This document shows, one piece after another, positions 56,790 to 64,000 of a stretch of 64,000 nt of DNA; positions within the stretch are counted from its first letter, which is position 1, and every line of letters begins with the position of its first letter. Where the stretch lies: positions 107,970,176-108,034,175 of the forward strand of contig CM060897.1 of assembly GCA_030762935.1 (NCBI GenBank), written 5' to 3'. Made by a program: the position numbers and the translations under genes. This DNA is from Hymenopus coronatus. Lineage: Eukaryota; Arthropoda; Insecta; Mantodea; Hymenopodidae. The notes under the pieces were generated by a model. That model saw only the letters and a list, made by a program, of their open reading frames with translations. It was not told the origin of the DNA and did no database searches.

Positions 56790-56985
56790 TAGCGTGCTTT
56801 AACCTGGTTGGTCATGCCGGACGATGAATGAAATTGATGAAATATTGCTCAAATACTCTACGGGTCCCTGGAGCTTAAATGTTACTTGACAATCGTCTTC
56901 TCAAGGTAAGGGAAGACTCCGGAAAAAAAACAACAACAACAAAAAACCGGATAATTCATCCTAAGCAAGATTTGAACTCGCGACC
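56752..56985 (-). mobile_element. tRNA-derived SINE, family S4, with (CTTT)n tail
   Basis: The minus strand has a tRNA-like B box GGTCGCGAGTTCAAATCTTG, body GACGATTGTCAAGTAACATT and CCAACCAGGTTAAAGCACGC. Its tail appears as a CTTT microsatellite (56755-56790). Confidence 0.65.
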
Positions 56986-57248
56986 TTTTTTTTTCTTTTT
57001 TCTTTTTTTTTTTTTTTTTGTGGCTAAAAACAGTAACGGAGTCTGATCAGGACTCCGGTACTGTATCCCTATTTACATTTCCCCCCGTAGGTTTTACTGA
57101 TTACTGGTTTTACTGTTTCTTTTACAAACATATACACATTGCACAAACATATAACACCCATGCCCAAGGCGGGACTCGAACCCACGATCCCCTGCCCACG
57201 AAGCACCAAAGCGAGACGCTTTAGCGAGCGTGGCCATGGGGACCGGCC
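56986..57248 (-). mobile_element. tRNA-derived SINE, family S3
   Basis: The minus-strand head has GGTCCCCATGGCCACGCTCG, with a B box GTGGGTTCGAGTCCCGCC and the line GGGCATGGGTGTTATATGTT. The 3' end has GGAGTCCTGATCAGACTCCG and an A-rich tail. It abuts the S4 element. Confidence 0.75.
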
Positions 57249-57344
57249 CCTATTGACACGCTACTCCTATACTACCCAGGTGGGAATTTTATTGTAGATG
57301 TTTATTTATGATTTTGCTGAACAATTTTGCATCATATTTTTTAT

Positions 57345-58107
57345 TTTTTTTACACGTACTATATACACAGTGTATATAAAAGTATTTTTAGAAAATGGTC
57401 AGTGTGTGTGTCTGTGCGTCTGATGACATCATAGCTCAAAAACGAAAGCACCGTTAAATATCAAATTTGTCATTTAAGTTCAGTATCTTGCAAAGATGTG
57501 ACAGGAAGATTTTCAAGAAAACCCCTCCAAACCAAACTATCCTTTTTGGAAACTTTTTGAAAATGTTTTTTCTAAAAATGGCTATATTTTGATTAAAATA
57601 GCGTATGTTAAAGATATTTACATGCCAAATAAAATGAATGTATATCTTAAATGTTCTGAGAATAGCCTCTGAAGACCTCTTCATTCTGGATGAATTTTGC
57701 TGAATTTTGCATAACTGGTGAACTGTAAGAGACAAACAAAAACTTACCTCACAAAAAATGTAGACCTCGTTATAATTCATGTTATTTAGGTACATTTATT
57801 GCTGTAGAGTTGACCGTTTCCGAGCTATTTCTTATTTCAGTTTTAAAATACCTATTCTTTTCTCATAAGGGAATTTATGAACTGGCCATTTAAAGAAATG
57901 AATTTCAATCACAAGGCAACCAGCTTTAAAAAGAGTTTACTATCGTTTTAGCCTAGTGTAATCCCTAAGGCATTTCTCTTCTACTTACAAGGAACTAAGT
58001 AACAAGACTATTTTCGATCATGTTTATCTCGATTAACTCGTTCAGCTTTTAAACAGTAATTTGTTACTGAGATAAAGAAATGTGAATAAAACACATCAGA
58101 TTTTTCA
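57345..58107 (+). repeat. R1 copy
   Basis: Hairpin TACACGTACTATATACACAG, ACCGGAAAT block deleted, GT tract short, core and far end GATAAAGAAATGTGAATAAA. The GTCAACTCC arm is degraded. Confidence 0.8.
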
Positions 58108-58149
58108 ACTTCGAAAAACTATTTACAAGAATATGGAAAAGTTATAACA

Positions 58150-59122
58150 ATTTTACTTTCTCTACTCTACGCAGCACAGAGAGAGCTAGACAATGTATTG
58201 TTTTCCGCTCAGAGATTCAATATTCGAGATTTCACCAGAAATATAGTTTTAAGGACCCCTGAATCCAGAAAAAGCATTTTATTTTCTCTATACGTACTAT
58301 GTACATAGTGTATAGAGAAGGTACTGCACTCCACCCAAAAACTCGATACCAATTTCACCGGAAATATATGTTTTAGGATCCCCTTTATCTAAAAAAAAAA
58401 AAAAAAGCATTTTCGGAAAAAGGTCCGTATGTGAGTGTGTCCGTGTGACTGTGAACACGATAGCTCAAAAACGAAAAGTCGGTAAATACCAAACTTGGTA
58501 CTTAAGTTTGGTATCTTCCAAGGATGCGACACGAAGATTTTCAAAAATATCCCCCCACCCCAACTACCCTTTACATGGAACTTTTTTAGAAAATTTTGAT
58601 TTTTTCAAAAATGGCTCTAACGATTTTGATTAAAATATCGTATATTAAAGCTATTTACCTGACAAATAGAATGTATATTTTGAATTTTCTGGGAATAGCC
58701 TCTGAAGAGTACTTGATTCTGAATGATTTTTACGGAATTTTTAATAACTGCTAAACCGTAAGAGATGGAAAAAAAACTTCTACACAAAACATGTAGAGCA
58801 CGTTAAAATGCACAATTTATGTTTTATACATTTTGAAATATTCCCTGTTTTTGGTTTCTACTTTGAAAAACTCATACTTTTCTCATACAGGAAGTTGTCA
58901 ACTGTCCATACAAACAAAGGAACTTCAGTGACATAGTAACCAGCTTTTGAGTATCACTTTAACCTTATTTCGCTTCTAATTACAAGGAAGCAAGTAATAG
59001 GACTATTGCTGCTATTTTTTTCTGATTAGCATGCATTACATAAATAGAAGTATAAGCTTTTTAAGAATAATTTGTTGCAAATATGTAGAGAAAGTCATGT
59101 GAATGGTGCACATCATATTTTT
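58150..59122 (+). repeat. R1 hairpin fragment plus R1 copy, AACTGCTAAACCG subfamily
   Basis: 58150-58277 is a hairpin-end fragment. From 58278 a full copy (TATTTTCTCTATACGTACTA) runs to GTCATGTGAATGGTGCACAT at 59113. Confidence 0.88.
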
Positions 59123-59265
59123 AGAAAAAGGTCCATGCATGTCTGTGTGAACAGAATAATTTATAACCGAAAAGTCCGTTAAATATGAAGCTCGGTATTT
59201 TGGTTAGTATCTTCCAAGAATGCGACACCAAGTGGTCTAAACACTTGGCCACGACTCGGCTTCGT

Positions 59266-59318
<53 letters not shown>

Positions 59319-60205
59319 TGAAAGTCGGTTAAATACCAAATTTGATATTTTAGTTAAACTTTAGACAAGCATGCGACACAAATGCTTTCAAGTAAATACT
59401 ATCACCCCAAATTATACTAATTAAACTGTTCAATTTTATAAAAAAATAGCTGTATCAGTTTTGATTAAAACGCCGTATATTGAAAATATTTATATGACAA
59501 ATAAACTATATCTTGCATTTCCTGGTGACGGCCTCTAAAGCCTCTACATTCTGGATGTCTTTTGCATAACTGGTAAACCGTAACAGATAGTCAAAAGCTT
59601 AGAGCAAAAAAGTGTGTATCTCGTGAAAACAATTATTTTTTGTTTATTTAATTTTGTTTGTTTGTTTAGAGCTAACAGTTTCCAAGATATTTCCTGTCAT
59701 TAGTTTCAATTTTAAAATTCTTAAAATGTTCTTATGTGGGAAGTCCTCATTCATTTCTTAACTCTTTTGTTTCACTTCTGGCCTTGGGAAGAGAACAGAA
59801 TTGCAAAGATAATCGCATAGCGACAGCTTTTAAAAGAATTGACTGACGCTTTAGCCTAGTGTATTCTGTGTATCTACATATAAGGAACTAAGTAATCTGC
59901 CTCCGTGATCGAGTGGTCAGCGAGCTGACTTCTCACCCTGAGGTCACGGGTTCGATACCCGACTGGGGCGGGGAATTTTTCTTTAACTGGAATTATTCCC
60001 TATCCCCCATAGAGTCTGGAAGTATGAATGTGCGTGTGTTTAGTAATATAAAGTTTCACAAAGGAAAGCCCCCGATATGACCATTGATGTTAAAGGGGGC
60101 TATACAAATGAAGCAAAAAAAAAAAAATCTTTTGTGAGATAAAAGAATAATCTTATTTTGTTTGGGAACAGATGGAGATAGTTATGTGAATGGAACAATT
60201 TAAGG
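59123..60205 (+). repeat. R1 copy split by a SINE
   Basis: Begins in the AGAAAAAGGTCCATGCATGT block and contains a long GT run at 59271-59318. It breaks at 59894 and ends after the SINE with GATGGAGATAGTTATGTGAA (60170). Confidence 0.8.
59895..60127 (+). mobile_element. tRNA-derived SINE, family S1, full length
   Basis: TCTGCCTCCGTGATCGAGTG, A box GTGATCGAGTGGTCAGCG, B box GGGTTCGATACCC, body GGGGAATTTTTCTTTAACTG and CCCATAGAGTCTGGAAGTAT, end AAAGGGGGCTATACAAATGA and poly-A. It is the reference copy for S1. Confidence 0.88.
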
Positions 60206-60775
60206 AAAAATGTGATGTGCTACATTCACATGAATTTCTCTTCTATGCTTATTTTTCTATCTGCTCCACGTATATCGCAATAAACATTTGCAGAAATACT
60301 TTTGTTACATATTTCTTGCAGATATGAGTCGACTCTTTCACGAACTGGTCCTTATGTAACGCATTGAAATTTCGTGCTCTTTGCTTGACCAGAGAACTTA
60401 ACACCAATTATCCATTTGAGAAATGTATACGTTTTCAACATTGAAACCAATAATTAGGGATATCTCGGCAACGGTTAAATCCACAGAAAAGGATGCATTT
60501 AACATAAACTGAATGTTTTAACGAGATCTACATTTTTGTGTAGTAAAGTTAGTTTCTTACGGTTTACCGTTATGCACCAACAGGACTTGCTATTCCCAGA
60601 AAATTCAAACTTATTTGGCACAGAAATATCTTAAACACTTGATATTTTAATCAAAATCGTTAGAGATATTTTTGAGAAAATCAAGATTTATGAAAAATGA
60701 ATCATGTAAAGGGCAATTTGGGGTGGGAGGATTTTCTTGAAAGTCTTTTGTCGCATCCTTGGAAAATGTTAAACT
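60206..60775 (-). repeat. R1 copy, truncated
   Basis: From ATGTGCTACATTCACATGAA to TCGCATCCTTGGAAAATGTT, joined to an S2 SINE. Confidence 0.8.
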
Positions 60776-60978
60776 AAACGGCCCTGGTTCGATTACAGGC
60801 GACCGAAAGTGGGATTTCTGGTGGACAAAGCGACGCAGGGGCGAGTTTTATCCAAGTTCTCCCGTTTCCCCCGCCATCGCATTCAGCGGTGCTCCGTCTT
60901 CATTCCATATAGCATCATTGTCATCGCCTACGGTGCCATATGTAGTAAAAGTGGGGTTAAACACTATAAAACACACAC
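60776..60978 (+). mobile_element. tRNA-derived SINE, family S2 (head truncated)
   Basis: GGCCCTGGTTCGATTACAGG then GTGGGATTTCTGGTGGACAA, GTCATCGCCTACGGTGCC, GGGGTTAAACACTATAAA. Confidence 0.78.
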
Positions 60979-61004
60979 ACACACTTAGTATCGTTTTCTA
61001 ATTT

Positions 61005-61285
61005 TGGGAGGTGGAATGGACAGAGTTACAATGAGCTTTGTTTTCCTCTGCCACGCCGTGCTGAGCACCATCGCCAACATTTGCAACCCTGAAAGAAACC
61101 AACGTGATCAAGGTGAATGGAATGGCAATGGAAACGGCTTGGAGGGACAGGAAATTCGGAAGCCTACCCAGGTTTCGCCTAGTGACCCGGGAAACAGCCG
61201 AAAAAACCCACTGACCATGCAGACCGGTCATGGGGATCGAACCCGCGCTCTCATGAATGCGGGGCACACACGAACCCGCCTAGGC
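61005..61285 (-). mobile_element. Probable tRNA-derived SINE, family S5
   Basis: The minus-strand head near 61220-61285 has GAGCGCGGGTTCGATCCCC (B box). The body carries CCCGGGTCACTAGGCGAAAC and GTTGGTTTCTTTCAGGGTTG. It is seen only once here. Confidence 0.45.
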
Positions 61286-61287
61286 CA

Positions 61288-61490
61288 ACTTTTTTTTTTT
61301 TAATACAGTTGCGGAGTCTGGTCGGGACTCCGACGCTGTATACCCTACTTTTAGTTACCTAATTTTTTACTTTGTTTGCTGTCTTCTTTTACACACATAC
61401 ACGCATATATACACAAACATATAACACCCATGCCCAAGACGGGACTCGAACCCACGAGACGCCTTGGTGAGCGCAGCCACGGGGACCGGC
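61288..61490 (-). mobile_element. tRNA-derived SINE, family S3 (head deleted internally)
   Basis: Shares GGACTCGAACCCACGA, ATAACACCCATGCCCAAGAC and CGGAGTCTGGTCGGGACTCC with the 56986 copy. About 40 bp between B box and A box are missing. Confidence 0.75.
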
Positions 61491-61604
61491 AGCTCTTTGG
61501 TAAAAATAGATACCCTAACCCTGCGGTTTCAAAATTTTGAAAACTAATATACAGCACGTGACCATGTTTTCAATGCTGATAGAATTGTCAATATTGGTTG
61601 AATA

Positions 61605-62395
61605 GTTTTACTTTCTGTACTTTGTGCGTAGTACATAGGTAGAGAAGGTATTGCATTTCCACCAACAATTCGATACCGAGATTTCACTGAAAATACATGT
61701 ATTAGGGTACGCTGAATAAAAAAAAGCACGTTCAGAAACAGGTCCGTGTGTGAACACGATAACTCAAAAACGAAAAGTCGATGAAACACCAAACTTGGTA
61801 TTTAAGTTTGACAACTCCCACGGATACGACACGAGAAAATCCCGCACCCCAAACTATCCTTTAGAGGGGGAAAAAATCGAAATTTTTAATATTTGAAAAA
61901 GGCTCTTGGATTAAAATACAGTGGATTAAACGCATGTACATGAGAAATAAAATGTTTATCTTGAACTTTCTGGGAATAGCCTCTGAAGACCTCTTAATTT
62001 TGAATGTCTTTTGTAAAAGTAGTAATTGTAAGAGGTAGACAAAAACTTATAACACAAAAATTGTAGATTGCGTTAACACACAATTTATATCTAATCCTTT
62101 TTTTTTTTGAATTGACCATTTCCGAGATATTCCTTGTTATTTCAGTTTTAAACTACAGTACCTACTTAAAATGTTCTCATGCAGGTATTGTCAACTCCTG
62201 GCCATGCAAAAAGAAGAAGAAGAAGAAAAAAAAACAACCTATTTCAATCTCATAGCAACCAGGTTTTAAAAGATTTGACAGTTGTTTTAGTCTAGTGTAT
62301 TCCCTTATTTGCCTTATTCTTACAAGGAAGCAAGCAATAAGACCATTTCTGATAATGTTGATCTCAACTATCATGAAGAGGATAGAAGAAATTCT
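61605..62395 (+). repeat. R1 copy
   Basis: TTTTACTTTCTGTACTTTGT to TAGCATGAAG-equivalent CTATCATGAAGAGGATAGAA. The GT run is collapsed to GTGTGTG. It meets the next copy tail to tail. Confidence 0.85.
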
Positions 62396-63236
62396 GATGT
62401 GCTCCATTCACATGACTTTCTCTACATCTCTGTAAGAAATTATTGTTAAAAAGCTTATTTTTCTATCTACTTAATGCTAATCGTGATAAACATTAGCAGA
62501 AATACTTTCTTGTAAGAAGAACGAAAGGCTAAAACGATAGTCAAGTCTTTTAAAAGCTGGTTGCCATGTAATAAAATCCGTTTCTTTGCATTGCAAGGAG
62601 TTGACAAACTCCCGTATGTAAAAACCTCTTTTAAGTATTTTAAAACTGAAACCAATAAAAAGGAATATCCCAAAAATGGCCAACTCCACGAAAAAAATCT
62701 ATATAAAATATATGGTGTGCTTGAACGAGATCTACATATTTTGTGTAATAAGCTTTTGTCTATCTCTTACGATTTACTAGTTATGCAAAATCAAGAACAA
62801 TTTATCCAGAATATACAGCTCTTCAGATGTAATTCCCAGAAAATTCAAAATATGCATTTTATTTGTCTTGTGAATATCTTTAATATCGCTATTTTAATTT
62901 AAATCGTTAGAGCCATTTTTGAGAAAATCAAAATTTTCAAAAATTCTTCCCTGAAAAGGGTAGTGTGGGGTGAGGGGATTTTCCTCAAAAGCTTCGTGTC
63001 GCATCCTTGGAAGATACTAAGCTTATATACTAAGTTTGGTATTTTGCCGACTTTTCGGTTTTGAGTTATCGTGTTCACAGACACACACACACACACACCG
63101 GACCTCTGTATCCAAAAATTCTTTTTTGGATACAGAGGGCCCTAAAACATCTATTTCCGGTGAAATCTGGAGTCAATTTTGGGTGGAATGCAATATCTTC
63201 TCTATTCACTATGCACATAGTGCGTGTAGAGAAATC
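62393..63236 (-). repeat. R1 copy
   Basis: CTGATGTGCTCCATTCACAT to ACATAGTGCGTGTAGAGAAA, complete, with CTTTTAAGTATTTTAAAACT and CAACTCCACG. It contains the hairpin at 63103-63138. Confidence 0.9.
63103..63138. repeat. Perfect 16-bp-stem inverted repeat
   Basis: CCTCTGTATCCAAAAA and TTTTTGGATACAGAGG separated by about 4 bases, in the R1 block just after the CA tract. In other copies only one arm (TTTGGATTCAGGGG) is seen. Confidence 0.9.
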
Positions 63237-63300
63237 AATAAGCTTTTTAAGAATAATTTCTTGCAGAAGTTATGTGAATTGAACGCATTGAGATGTTTTG
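63237..63300 (+). repeat. R1 fragment (terminus)
   Basis: AATAAGCTTTTTAAGAATAA and GTTATGTGAATTGAACGCAT, the last part of a + R1. Confidence 0.65.
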
Positions 63301-63315
63301 AGAACTGTACGCGCA

Positions 63316-63318
<3 letters not shown>

Positions 63319-63384
<66 letters not shown>
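63319..63384 (+). repeat. (CT)n microsatellite
   Basis: About 32 CT units followed by a short CA run. Confidence 0.97.
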
Positions 63385-63396
<12 letters not shown>

Positions 63397-64000
63397 TGGC
63401 ATAGTAATTTTCTCTCTTTTTTTCTACAATGTAGATTATGCTATCATATATCTGCTTAGTCTAAGGCCTATATTACAATATCACATTTCTGTAACACACA
63501 AGGCGATAAAACCTTTGATCACTTATTATGATCACATTAAAGCTGTCGAGTATATTGCACTACACATCTTTCATTACAAATTTAAAAAAGCATATCCAAC
63601 AGTTAACACTATCAGCTGTAATAATGATTCCTATTTTGTTCTATTTAGAATATTAGTTGTGTCTTTATACTGAATATTTATAAATAAATGTATTTTCAGT
63701 TTCTATTACATTCATCTGCAACACTTTCGTATAACTTAACCTAAATCTTAACCTCAGTAAGTCCATCTCTTAAAGAAGTTGATTAATACTACATTCATGA
63801 GCATGATTAACTAAGTCAGCAGTAAAAATGGTAATAATTGGCTTACATGATAACTTTCGTTTTGTTCTTCTAAACATTGACTTCCCAATGCATTTAAGTT
63901 TTTCCTCACATTATTATCCGTATATCCTTTCTGCACTTCATAATGGTTTCTGCAATGCTTTTATATATTTCCAATTTTTTGTTTCTGTTTTTATAATAAA
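63385..64000. other. Anonymous A/T-rich DNA
   Basis: No gene, RNA or repeat recognised up to the window end. Confidence 0.3.

Noticed and set aside
59895..59975. tRNA gene with good A and B boxes
   Set aside because: It continues into a repeated SINE body with poly-A tail also present at 3691 and 31427, and the cloverleaf is incomplete.

Overview
The window reads as repeat-rich nuclear DNA of a eukaryote with a large genome, most likely an arthropod. The basis is several tRNA-derived SINE families, DD34D mariners, hAT, Helitron, Tc1 and LINE remnants, long microsatellites, and no operons or dense coding. The arthropod placement rests on the mariner and SINE mix and is an inference. I found no intact host protein gene, no functional tRNA or rRNA gene and no CRISPR array. 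Nearly all open frames are chance frames in repeats.

The dominant component is one dispersed repeat, labelled R1 here. It is about 0.8-1.1 kb and occurs in nearly 50 full or partial segments on both strands. By my estimate it makes up close to 45% of the window. Written from its hairpin end (called + here), R1 has: a palindrome around CTATGTACATAG with arms TTCTCTA/TAGAGAA; a block ending in ACCGGAAATA; a variable GT microsatellite; 'AGCTCAAAAACGAAAA'; the palindrome ACCAAACTTGGT; 'GGATGCGACACGAAGATTTT'; a long conserved A/T-rich core with 'CGATTTTGATTAAAAT'; a distant inverted repeat GGAGTTGAC/GTCAACTCC; and a terminus GTAGAGAAAGT...CATCAGA that inverts the ACTTTCTCTAC start. R1 copies are nested in, and split by, most other elements.

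Layout: 1-9 kb, R1 copies, a foldback element with a tRNA-like core, a SINE and anonymous A/T-rich DNA. 9-12.4 kb, a LINE remnant, a decayed hAT transposase and a pogo/Tigger-like MITE. 12.4-20.5 kb, R1, a 205-210 bp tandem repeat, a Helitron helicase remnant, a Tc1 fragment and a SINE. 20.5-22.6 kb, an unclassified DNA transposon (TIRs, AATT duplication) interrupting one R1 and containing another. 22.6-31 kb, R1 clusters and SINEs. 31-32.5 kb, a mariner with a nested SINE. 33.5-38.8 kb, R1, a LINE zinc-knuckle remnant and a 1.37-kb putative solo LTR carrying a 34-bp repeat array. 38.9-46.8 kb, three more mariners, a LINE RT remnant and R1. 47-63 kb, R1, a 326-bp TACA microsatellite, more SINEs and a possible tyrosine-recombinase remnant. 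The last 0.6 kb is anonymous.

The elements do not form a pathway. They record successive insertions that can be ordered from nesting: R1 into the TIR element, that element into an older R1, SINEs into R1 and mariner, and an LTR into R1.
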